Shown here one piece after another: positions 1-6,112 of a DNA stretch of 7,303 bases. Position numbers and translations under genes: made by a program. The stretch lies in the NCBI GenBank assembly GCA_007136145.1, contig SLHN01000295.1:1-7303 (forward strand), in the 5' to 3' direction. Under the pieces are notes generated by a model. That model was given only the letters and a program-made list of their open reading frames with translations. It was not told where the DNA came from and ran no database searches. This stretch comes from Thioalkalivibrio sp. (GTDB taxonomy: Bacteria > Pseudomonadota > Gammaproteobacteria > Ectothiorhodospirales > Ectothiorhodospiraceae). The number at the start of each line of letters is the position of its first letter. The stretch's first letter is position 1.

Positions 1-823
1 CATGCCCCCGCAGTTGCGGGATCTGGCGATGACCAAACGCGGCCTGGTCATCTTCGTGGGCGCGACGTCGTCGGGCAAATCGACATCGCTGGCAGCCATG
101 GTGGGCGTGCGCAACCGAAATGCCGCCGACCATATCGTGACCATTGAGGATCCGATCGAATTCGTGCACCGGCATGAGAAGAGCATCATCACCCAGAGGG
201 AAGTGGGGGTGGACACGGAAAGCTATGAGATAGCGCTGAAGAACACCCTGCGCCAGGCACCGGATGTGATCCTCATCGGTGAGATCCGCGATCGGGAAAC
301 CATGGACTACGGCGTGGCTTTTGCCGAGACAGGCCATCTTTGCCTCTCGACCTTGCACGCGAACAGCACCAACCAGGCTTTGGACCGCATCATCAACTTC
401 TTTCCCGAGGATCGTCGCCCGCAATTGTTGATGGATCTGTCGTTGAATCTGAAGGCCGTCGTGTCACAGCGCCTGGTACGTCGTCAGGCCGGCGAGGGAC
501 GTGTACCCGCCGTGGAAATCCTGATCAATACGCCATTGATGTCGGACCTGATCCTGAAAGGCGAGGTCCACAAGATGAAGGAGTTGATGGCTCGGTCCCG
601 CGAACAGGGCATGCAGACCTTTGACCAGGCGCTTTTCGACCTGTACGAGACCGGACTCATCAGCTATTCGGAATCGATCCGGAATGCCGATTCGATGAAT
701 GATCTCCGGTTGAGGATCAAGCTCGACAGCAAGCGCGCACGTCGGGACAAGGAGCCGGATGTAATGGATGACCTGTCCGGTCTTGCCGTATCCGACCGTC
801 CCGAAGATTTCGTTCCGAGGTGA
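1..823 (+). CDS. pilU: Type IV pilus twitching motility ATPase PilU (5' end outside window)
   Basis: Hexameric cytoplasmic ATPase that helps PilT depolymerise type IV pili during retraction. About 273 codons are visible in frame from base 2. The N-terminal PAS-like domain, roughly 100 residues, lies beyond the left edge, so the ATG at base 2 is internal and not the start. The visible part opens just before the P-loop (GATSSGKST, bases 59-85). An Asp box follows (IEDPIEF, from base 143), then Walker B (DVILIGEIR, from base 263) and a His box (GHLCLSTLHAN, from base 332). Stretches such as TKRGLVIFVGAT, ALKNTLRQAPDV and INTPL, plus the C-terminal tail beyond the PilT-like core, are PilU-like rather than PilT-like. 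The P-loop has Ser where most relatives have Gly at the fourth position; Lys and Ser/Thr are intact. It is followed after 7 bases by a second pilU-like gene. By analogy with other gammaproteobacteria, pilT probably lies upstream. Confidence 0.93.
   Translation, partial: MPPQLRDLAMTKRGLVIFVGATSSGKSTSLAAMVGVRNRNAADHIVTIEDPIEFVHRHEKSIITQREVGVDTESYEIALKNTLRQAPDVILIGEIRDRETMDYGVAFAETGHLCLSTLHANSTNQALDRIINFFPEDRRPQLLMDLSLNLKAVVSQRLVRRQAGEGRVPAVEILINTPLMSDLILKGEVHKMKELMARSREQGMQTFDQALFDLYETGLISYSESIRNADSMNDLRLRIKLDSKRARRDKEPDVMDDLSGLAVSDRPEDFVPR
817..820 (+). promoter_or_regulatory. Ribosome binding site of second pilU-like gene
   Basis: GAGG lies 10 bases before the ATG at 831 and inside the last codons of the preceding pilU. 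It supports the start at 831 over the upstream in-frame ATG at 768. An ATG at 840 is a possible alternative but would be less well placed. Confidence 0.6.
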
Positions 824-830
824 AGCGCCG

Positions 831-1946
831 ATGACCGGCATGCAAATCGATCCTTACCTGAAGCTGATGGCGCAGAAGAGCGCATCCGACCTGTTCTTCC
901 TGACCGGAGCCCCGATTTGCATCAAGATCGACGGACAGGTCCGGTCGCTGTCGCAATCGCCTCTGGAGCCGGGAGCGGTCGAGCATATAGCCGGTGAGAT
1001 CATGTCGCCGCTGAATCACGAACGCTTCGCCGCTGACCACTCGGTGAATTTCGGCATTTCCCGTCCCGGGATGGGCCGTTACCGGGTCAACGTTTATCGC
1101 CAGCGTGGCGAGGTTGCGATGGTCATCCGGCATATCCGTCTGGAGATCCCGACCTTCGAGGAACTCGGTCTGCCCCCGGTTCTCAAGACGTTGGCAATGC
1201 ACCGCAACGGCTTGGTCCTGATCGTCGGCTCAACCGGAACCGGCAAGTCGACCACTCTTGCTGCAATGATCGATCATCGTGCGCGTAATGAAAGCGGACA
1301 CATCCTCACCGTGGAGGATCCGATCGAGTTCCTGTTTCAGCACCGGCGCTCGATCGTTGGTCAGCGGGAGGTGGGTCTGGATACACCCAGTTATGATCAG
1401 GCCCTGCAGGACGGTATGCGCGAGGCGCCCGATGTGATCATGGTGGGAGAGATACGCAGCCGTGAGACGATGCGTGCGGCGCTCACCTATGCCGATACGG
1501 GCCACCTCGTGCTGACGACGCTGCACGCGACCAGTGCCAACCAGGCGCTGGATCGGATCATCAACCTGTTTCCCGAGGATTTCCGGGGACAGATCCTGGC
1601 CGATCTCTCCCTGAATCTGCGCGCCATCGTAGCCCAGCGCCTGCTGAAGACACCGCAGGGCGGGCGGGTCGCGGCTCTCGAGGTGATGGTGAACACACCG
1701 TATATTTCCGAGTTGGTCCGCGAGGAGAAGATCGGCGAGATCAAGGAAGCGATGCAGAAGGGCTCCAAGGACGGCATGCAGACCTTTGACCAGGCCCTGT
1801 ACCGCTTGTACAAGGAAGGGAAGGTGGAACTCGAGGAAGCCCTGTCCAAGGCCGACTCCCGGGCCGACCTCGAATGGCGGCTCAATTTCGGCGGTGGTAT
1901 CAATAGCTTCGAGGCCGAGGAAGATGATGAATTCCGCTCCCCATGA
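831..1946 (+). CDS. pilU2: PilU-type type IV pilus retraction ATPase paralogue
   Basis: Complete 371-residue PilT/PilU-family motor ATPase, predicted to be a cytoplasmic hexamer at the base of the type IV pilus. Residues 1 to about 100 form the PAS-like N-terminal domain, including the typical NFGISRPGMGRYRVN stretch. The RecA-like domain has Walker A GSTGTGKST (133-141), an Asp box VEDPIEF (161-167), Walker B DVIMVGEIR (201-209, Glu207) and a His box ending in TLH (His232). All catalytic elements look intact. The C-terminal part, with GMQTFDQALYRLYKEG and an acidic tail FEAEEDDEF, is of the PilU kind; the AIRNLIRE motif typical of PilT is absent (VNTPYISELVREE instead). It is 7 bases downstream of pilU and probably co-transcribed. 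The start is chosen from GAGG at 817-820; an ATG at 840 is possible. The symbol is descriptive. An accessory retraction motor is inferred from family membership. Confidence 0.9.
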   Translation: MTGMQIDPYLKLMAQKSASDLFFLTGAPICIKIDGQVRSLSQSPLEPGAVEHIAGEIMSPLNHERFAADHSVNFGISRPGMGRYRVNVYRQRGEVAMVIRHIRLEIPTFEELGLPPVLKTLAMHRNGLVLIVGSTGTGKSTTLAAMIDHRARNESGHILTVEDPIEFLFQHRRSIVGQREVGLDTPSYDQALQDGMREAPDVIMVGEIRSRETMRAALTYADTGHLVLTTLHATSANQALDRIINLFPEDFRGQILADLSLNLRAIVAQRLLKTPQGGRVAALEVMVNTPYISELVREEKIGEIKEAMQKGSKDGMQTFDQALYRLYKEGKVELEEALSKADSRADLEWRLNFGGGINSFEAEEDDEFRSP

Positions 1947-2023
1947 GCCACATATCGTGCCGCGCGTCATGACACTGTGCGTGTCCCGGCGAGGAGGGTA
2001 GGCACGGGTGTTCCCCGCAGTGC
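1947..2023. other. Convergent intergenic spacer, no clear terminator
   Basis: These 77 bases separate the ends of the rightward pilU genes and the leftward pyr gene string. There is a small perfect hairpin (GACAC-TGTGC-GTGTC, 1971-1985). An imperfect one, GCAC at 2002-2005 pairing with GTGC at 2020-2023 with a GGG/CCC inner stem and a bulge, lies just after the pyrK stop. Neither is followed by a T-run on the relevant strand, so an intrinsic terminator is not supported. Rho-dependent ending or read-through is possible. Confidence 0.4.
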
Positions 2024-2920
2024 TCAGGGTGCCGGGAAAACGGTCTCCGCACTGAACACCGGCCCGTCGACGCAAACGCGTTGCATGCTGACTCCTTTCG
2101 GTGTACGCACGGCAACGGTGCATCCCGCGCAGCCGCCGACGGCACACGCCATGTATTCCTCCAACGATACCTGGCACGGTAGGCCGAATTCGGTTGCGAG
2201 CGCCGCACAGGCCTCCAGCATCGCGTGTGGCCCGCAGGCATGGATCTCGACCTGATCCAGCAGTGCCGGATCAAGGCTGGCCAGCCATGGTCGCGCGAGA
2301 TCGGTCACGAACCCTGCGTGGGCACCTGGAATCCCGGCCCGTGAAGTCAGCCGGCAGGCAATCCCCCAGTCGTCGAGCAGCGGCATGGTGGCAATGGCGC
2401 CGTCGGGCAGATCTGGCCAGAGAATTTCCGCAGGTCGTGGCCGGAACGGGAACGGCACCTCGGAGCCCAGAATTGCGTGTGTCCGGCCCGCCTGACCCTG
2501 CTGACGCAGGTAGTCGGCAAGAAAAATCATCGGGGGGATGCCAACGCCGCCACCCAGAAGCAGTCGCAATGGCCGCTCCGGGTTCAGAACAAACGGCCGG
2601 CCAATCGGACCCAGCACGCTGAGGCGGGAGCCAACCGATTGTCGGCTCAATGCCGATGTCCCCTCTCCAACGGTCTTGTAGAGGAATTCCACCCAGCCCT
2701 GTTCCGGATGCGCACGCTGGATTGAAAGCGGTCTGCGCATGGGCAGCCGTGGGTCGCACTGCAGGTGCACGAATTGCCCTGGCCGGGCTCGCGCGGCGCA
2801 CTCCGGGGCCCTTAGTTTCAGAACCCATTGATCGCCTGGGTAGGCGACATGTTCGAGGATTTCGGCATCGTCCTGCAGGAAGATGCTGCCGCGATGGCTG
2901 CGGTCGGGTTCGGTATTCAT
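2024..2920 (-). CDS. pyrK: PyrK-like dihydroorotate dehydrogenase electron transfer subunit (FAD, 2Fe-2S)
   Basis: A 298-residue ferredoxin-NADP reductase-type flavoprotein. PyrK pairs with class 1B PyrD and carries electrons from dihydroorotate via FAD and a [2Fe-2S] cluster to NAD+. Visible features are the FAD-binding RRPLS (62-66), the nucleotide-binding glycine run GGGVGIPP (123-130), ACGP near 228-231, and a C-terminal cluster motif with Cys259, Cys264, Cys267 and Cys283 (C-x4-C-x2-C-x15-C). That spacing, followed by DGPVF, is that of lactococcal PyrK as I remember it. The start at 2920 is preferred over the in-frame ATG at 2947 because it has a near-perfect Shine-Dalgarno (2927-2932) and its ATG overlaps the pyrC' stop as ATGA. 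It is the last gene of the leftward string. No pyrD is in the window, so its partner is unknown. It could serve a different oxidoreductase, as this fold is shared by other electron-transfer subunits. Confidence 0.85.
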   Translation of the reverse strand: MNTEPDRSHRGSIFLQDDAEILEHVAYPGDQWVLKLRAPECAARARPGQFVHLQCDPRLPMRRPLSIQRAHPEQGWVEFLYKTVGEGTSALSRQSVGSRLSVLGPIGRPFVLNPERPLRLLLGGGVGIPPMIFLADYLRQQGQAGRTHAILGSEVPFPFRPRPAEILWPDLPDGAIATMPLLDDWGIACRLTSRAGIPGAHAGFVTDLARPWLASLDPALLDQVEIHACGPHAMLEACAALATEFGLPCQVSLEEYMACAVGGCAGCTVAVRTPKGVSMQRVCVDGPVFSAETVFPAP

Positions 2921-4209
2921 GCTGCAACCTCCATGGGCATGGTCCATGCGGAGCGCCCGGCGACCCAGGTTTCGGTGACGTGACCGGAAAAGCGCCAGCC
3001 CACGAATGGGGTATTGGTACCGGCGCTGAGCCAGGTTTCCCGGCTGATTTCGGTGTGGCCTTCCGGGTCGAAGAGCACGAAGTCCGAGGGGGCGCCGCGT
3101 GCGAGGGAGCCTGTGGTAAGTCGCAGGATCGCAGCCGGGCCCGAGGTGACGCGTGCCAGGGCATCGGCCAATGGCAACAAGCCGTCCTCGACCAGGCGCA
3201 GGGTCAGCGGCAACAGCGTCTCGAGGGCACTGATCCCAGGGCGGGTTTCGGCGAATGGCCCCAGTTTGCTGTCACCTTCGTGCGGTTGGTGGTCGGAACA
3301 GATCGCGGCAATGTCGCCCCGGGCGACCGCTTCCCGCAGGCCTTCGCGATCGCGTTGCGTACGTAGCGGGGGGATCACGTGACACAGGGGGTTGAAGTCG
3401 GCGGCGTCCACTTCGGTCAGAAACAGTTGGTGCGCGGCGACGTCAGCCGAGACCGGCAGGCCGTCAGCCCGGGCCTTCGCGATCATTTCGGCGCCGCGTC
3501 GGGTCGATAAACGGTTCACGTGTACACGGGCACCGGTCTGTTCGACCAGGGCGAGGATCATTCCCAGTGCCGCGGTTTCCGCGGCCTCGGGGATTCCAGG
3601 CAGGCCGAGCCGGGTTGAAACCGCGCCTTCATGGACGCAGCCAGAGCCGGCGAGGGCTGCATCCTGGGCCGACAGCGCGACTATCAGATCAAAGGTCGCC
3701 GCGTATTCCATGGCCCGGCGCAGCACCAGAGGGCTGACCAGGGGGCGATGGGCATTGCTGACCGCGACGACTCCGGCGCGTTTCAGTGCGGCGAGTTCGG
3801 CGAGTTGTTCGCCATTGAGGCCGCGGGTCAGTGCCCCCATCGTCTTCACGCGTACGCCACAGGCCTGCTCGGCACGGCGTGCGATCAGCTCCACTTCGGC
3901 GGGTGAATCCACTGGTGGATCGGTATCCGGTGGCATCACCACCGTTGTTATGCCCCCGCGTGCCGCCGCGAGAGTTTCGCTGGCGATGGTTGCCTTGTGC
4001 TCCTCGCCGGGTTCGCGTAGACGGGCGGACAGGTCGATCAGGCCCGGAAACAGCCAGAGTCCGGAGGCATCGATTCGCCGGCGCGGCTCGAAGCCTTCCG
4101 GGATCTCGCCAAGCGCAAGGATCTCGCTGCCCTGGATACAGACCGGCGCAACCCGGTCGAACCCGCTGGCCGGGTCGATCACTCGGGCGTTATCGATCAG
4201 GACACTCAT
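2917..4209 (-). CDS. pyrC': Inactive dihydroorotase-like structural subunit of ATCase (PyrC')
   Basis: A 430-residue amidohydrolase-fold protein of the type I dihydroorotase family, of normal length. Active members bind metal through HxH in the GLIDxHVHLREPG motif; here this reads LIDLSARLREPG, with Ser61 and Arg63 replacing both His. Further ligands also appear lost: SDDG becomes SNAH (151-154), the HCED position becomes SAQD (180-183), and the HICHVS His becomes Arg233 in VNRLST. Of the expected ligands only Asp306 (SDHQPH) remains. This matches Pseudomonas PyrC', a catalytically dead homologue reported to be needed for assembly of the dodecameric aspartate transcarbamoylase with PyrB. The reading frame is intact and the protein otherwise well conserved, so this is a maintained gene and not a pseudogene. 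The start codon overlaps the pyrB stop by 4 bases (ATGA), and its own stop overlaps the pyrK start in the same way. A separate active dihydroorotase is expected elsewhere in the genome. Confidence 0.9.
   Translation of the reverse strand: MSVLIDNARVIDPASGFDRVAPVCIQGSEILALGEIPEGFEPRRRIDASGLWLFPGLIDLSARLREPGEEHKATIASETLAAARGGITTVVMPPDTDPPVDSPAEVELIARRAEQACGVRVKTMGALTRGLNGEQLAELAALKRAGVVAVSNAHRPLVSPLVLRRAMEYAATFDLIVALSAQDAALAGSGCVHEGAVSTRLGLPGIPEAAETAALGMILALVEQTGARVHVNRLSTRRGAEMIAKARADGLPVSADVAAHQLFLTEVDAADFNPLCHVIPPLRTQRDREGLREAVARGDIAAICSDHQPHEGDSKLGPFAETRPGISALETLLPLTLRLVEDGLLPLADALARVTSGPAAILRLTTGSLARGAPSDFVLFDPEGHTEISRETWLSAGTNTPFVGWRFSGHVTETWVAGRSAWTMPMEVAA
2927..2932 (-). promoter_or_regulatory. 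Strong ribosome binding site of pyrK
   Basis: On the minus strand the sequence reads GGAGGT, then a 6-base spacer, then ATG at 2920. It lies inside the end of pyrC' and fixes the pyrK start. It is the strongest Shine-Dalgarno I see in the window, so pyrK may be translated independently of upstream coupling. Confidence 0.8.
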
Positions 4210-5213
4210 GCGCTACGGATTCCCATGACCATGGACATCACCGCCATGCGTACCGCGATCCCGAACGTGACCTGTCGCAGGATCACCGACTGGGCACCGT
4301 CGGCGACCGCGGAGTCGATTTCCACCCCCCGGTTTGCCGGGCCGGGATGCATCACCAGGCAGTCGGGCCTCGCGGTGAGCAGACGCCGTTGGGTAAGACC
4401 GAAGAGCTGAAAGTACTCGTGCTCTGAGGGCAGGTGCGCGTGTTCCATGCGTTCCCGCTGCAGTCGCAGCATGATCACGACATCGACTTCGTGCAGGCCC
4501 TCCTCGAGATTGTGGAACACGTGCACGCCGAGATCCTCGACATGAGCCGGCAGCAGCGAGTGCGGCGCAACCACGCGGACCTCGCCGGCCTGCAGGATGT
4601 TCAGTGCATGGATCTGCGATCGGGCAACCCTCGAATGCAGGATGTCTCCGACGATCGCGATCCTGAGCCGGGTGAAGTCGCCCTTGAACCGGCGAATGGT
4701 GAACATGTCGAGCAGGGCTTGCGTGGGATGGGCGTGGCGACCATCCCCGGCATTCAGAACGCTGATCCCGGGTTCCACGTGACGTGCCATGAAATGGGCG
4801 GCGCCGCTTTGTTGATGCCGCACGACGAACATGTCCACGTTCATCGCCTCGATGTTGCGCAGGGTATCCAGCAGGCTTTCGCCCTTGGTCGCCGATGAGG
4901 TGCTGACGTTGATGTTCAGCACGTCGGCGGAAAGGCGCTTGGCCGCCAGTTCGAAGGTGGTGCGGGTGCGCGTGCTCGGCTCGAAAAAGAGATTCACGAC
5001 CGTCTTGCCGCGCAGCAGGGGCACCTTCTTGACTGCCTTTTCGTTCATGTTCGCGAACGACTCGGCATTGTCCAGGATCTCGGTCAGCAACTCGCGGTTG
5101 AGCCCTTCGATCGTCAACAGGTGGCGTAATTGCCCGTCGGGAGTGAGCTGCAGATCGTTGGGCAGGGGTCCGGGTTGCGGCAGATGGGCGGCGGGAAAGG
5201 CCTCTGTGATCAA
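4206..5213 (-). CDS. pyrB: Aspartate carbamoyltransferase catalytic subunit
   Basis: A 335-residue enzyme that joins carbamoyl phosphate and aspartate to carbamoyl aspartate, the first committed step of pyrimidine synthesis, in the cytoplasm. Visible motifs are the carbamoyl-phosphate site FFEPSTRTRTTFE (77-88), active-site Lys110 in SATKGES, HPTQ (162-165), GDILHSRVARS (189-199), RLQRER (250-255) and HPGPANRGVEI (289-299). The start is a TTG at 5213: it has GGAG 8 bases upstream and overlaps the pyrR stop as TTGA, and the first in-frame ATG (Met56) would remove conserved sequence. About 20 residues with a Pro-rich stretch precede the conserved LQLxxxGQLRH region. In Pseudomonas a comparable N-terminal extension has been linked to nucleotide inhibition, and such a role is only inferred here. 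No pyrI regulatory gene is adjacent; pyrC' follows, pointing to the class A (PyrB plus PyrC-like) holoenzyme. Confidence 0.95.
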   Translation of the reverse strand: MITEAFPAAHLPQPGPLPNDLQLTPDGQLRHLLTIEGLNRELLTEILDNAESFANMNEKAVKKVPLLRGKTVVNLFFEPSTRTRTTFELAAKRLSADVLNINVSTSSATKGESLLDTLRNIEAMNVDMFVVRHQQSGAAHFMARHVEPGISVLNAGDGRHAHPTQALLDMFTIRRFKGDFTRLRIAIVGDILHSRVARSQIHALNILQAGEVRVVAPHSLLPAHVEDLGVHVFHNLEEGLHEVDVVIMLRLQRERMEHAHLPSEHEYFQLFGLTQRRLLTARPDCLVMHPGPANRGVEIDSAVADGAQSVILRQVTFGIAVRMAVMSMVMGIRSA

Positions 5214-5716
5214 CGCCCGTTCTCCAACTGAACCCGTTCCAGGCGCAGCGGGTCGGGCCCTCGCAGCTTGATCTGTTCGCCCGGTGCCAACTCGAAATGA
5301 GCGCCCACGATCGTGGCCTGGACCGGTAATTCGCGTCCGTCGCGCTCCACCAATACGGCCAGCGTGACCGAGGCCGGTCGGCCATAGTCGAACAGCTCAT
5401 TCAGTGCCGCGCGGATGGTGCGCCCCGTGAACAGCACATCATCCACCAGCAGTACATGTTCGTTGTCGAGTTCCTCGGGAAGTTCCGAGGGGCGCACTTG
5501 AGGGTGCATGCCAATGCGCGAGAAATCGTCCCGGTAGAAGCTGATGTCGAGCTTGCCCATCGGCCGGCTGTAGCCCAAGCGCTTGCGCAGCGCTTCGGCG
5601 ATCCAGACACCGCCCGAATGGATCCCTACCACGATCGGTTGCTCGACGCCGCGCTGATCGAAATGGCGCCGTGTCTGTTCGGCCATGCTGTCCAGAAGGG
5701 AGTCGATATCAGGCAT
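5210..5716 (-). CDS. pyrR: PyrR: pyrimidine regulatory protein / uracil phosphoribosyltransferase
   Basis: A 168-residue type I phosphoribosyltransferase homologue of PyrR, which in Bacillus binds pyr mRNA in response to UMP and also makes UMP from uracil and PRPP. Recognisable parts are GIHSGG (31-36), LDISFYRDDF (56-65), the PRPP-binding loop VLLVDDVLFTGRT (88-100) and VERDGRELP (123-131), all in the order of Bacillus PyrR. The length is close to the family norm. The start at 5716 has GGAG 10 bases upstream (5727-5730 on the minus strand) and overlaps the ruvX end by 8 bases. Its stop overlaps the pyrB start as TTGA. There is no leader RNA between it and either neighbour, so the classical attenuation mechanism cannot act at this junction. 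It may act through coding-region RNA, at a distant promoter, or mainly as an enzyme; this is inference. Confidence 0.92.
   Translation of the reverse strand: MPDIDSLLDSMAEQTRRHFDQRGVEQPIVVGIHSGGVWIAEALRKRLGYSRPMGKLDISFYRDDFSRIGMHPQVRPSELPEELDNEHVLLVDDVLFTGRTIRAALNELFDYGRPASVTLAVLVERDGRELPVQATIVGAHFELAPGEQIKLRGPDPLRLERVQLENGR
5222..5225 (-). promoter_or_regulatory. Ribosome binding site supporting TTG start of pyrB
   Basis: GGAG on the minus strand lies 8 bases before the TTG at 5213, within the last codons of pyrR. It supports this unusual initiation codon. Confidence 0.6.
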
Positions 5717-6110
5717 TGTGAGCGTTCTCCATTAACCAGCCTTCCAGAATGATGGCGGCAGCATGGGCATCGAGCCCCGGGTCATTGCCGTGGCGCCGGG
5801 TGCGTTCGCGCCCCATATGCGAACTCAGCCGTTCATCGGCCCAGTATACCGGCAGTCCGTGAGTGTGGCCGAGTTCCTCGCCGAAGCTGCGGATCGCCGG
5901 TCCCAGCGACGTCGGTTGACCGTCGGCGCGTGTGGGCCATCCGACAACAAACGCATCCGGTCGCCATTCCCTGACCAGGGTCCCGATCGTCACGGAGGTA
6001 TCGGCGCGGCCCGAGGGAACCGTAGCCAGACCACGGGCACTGCCAGTGAGCCGATCGCCGATGGCGATGCCGATACGGCGGTTGCCATAATCGAAGGCCA
6101 TCAGCCGCAC
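5709..6110 (-). CDS. ruvX: RuvX/YqgF RNase H-like putative pre-16S rRNA nuclease
   Basis: Cytoplasmic RNase H-fold protein; the E. coli homologue YqgF has been implicated in maturation of the 16S rRNA 5' end and is also named as a putative Holliday junction resolvase. The N-terminus MAFDYGNRRIGIAIGD carries the first acidic residue (Asp7 from the chosen start). ADERLSS supplies Glu93 and LDAHAAAIIL supplies Asp114, giving the three-acid RNase H-like set. I chose a GTG start at 6110 (133 residues, close to the 138 of E. coli). It lies 2 bases after the yqgE stop and leaves three residues before the core motif. An ATG at 6182 would add 24 residues read from the yqgE 3' end and looks spurious; the ATG at 6101 would start right at the motif. 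No clear Shine-Dalgarno is visible, so coupling to yqgE is likely. The start is uncertain. Confidence 0.88.
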   Translation of the reverse strand: MRLMAFDYGNRRIGIAIGDRLTGSARGLATVPSGRADTSVTIGTLVREWRPDAFVVGWPTRADGQPTSLGPAIRSFGEELGHTHGLPVYWADERLSSHMGRERTRRHGNDPGLDAHAAAIILEGWLMENAHNA

Positions 6111-6112
6111 GT

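Noticed and set aside
768..830. Longer start of the second pilU-like gene at ATG 768
   Set aside because: It lies inside the preceding pilU, adds 21 residues unlike the family N-terminus and has no ribosome binding site, whereas ATG 831 has GAGG 10 bases upstream and begins just before the conserved domain.
1971..1985. GACAC-N5-GTGTC hairpin as a rho-independent terminator or operator
   Set aside because: Only a 5-bp stem with no T-run on either strand; such short palindromes are expected by chance.
1230..2177. 315-codon open frame antisense to the second pilU-like gene
   Set aside because: Opposite strand of an unambiguous ATPase gene; product rich in Arg, Gly, His and Leu with no recognisable domain, explained by GC-rich codon bias.
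2921..2947. PyrK start at ATG 2947
   Set aside because: Would overlap pyrC' by 31 bases and ignore the near-perfect GGAGGT ribosome binding site before ATG 2920.
2271..3164. 297-codon frame on the minus strand over pyrK/pyrC'
   Set aside because: Overlaps two genes with clear family motifs; its product is Pro/Arg/Ala-rich without motifs.
2917..4209. Calling the dihydroorotase homologue a pseudogene
   Set aside because: The frame is intact, full length and coupled at both ends; the ligand losses match a known structural, non-catalytic class rather than decay.
3392..4228. 278-codon plus-strand frame opposite pyrC'
   Set aside because: Ser/Arg/Ala-rich reverse-complement shadow; no family signature or credible ribosome binding site.
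4213..5400. 395-codon open frame on the minus strand overlapping pyrB
   Set aside because: Arg/Pro/Ser-rich, low-complexity product in a different frame over well-conserved pyrB and pyrR; a typical shadow in GC-rich DNA.
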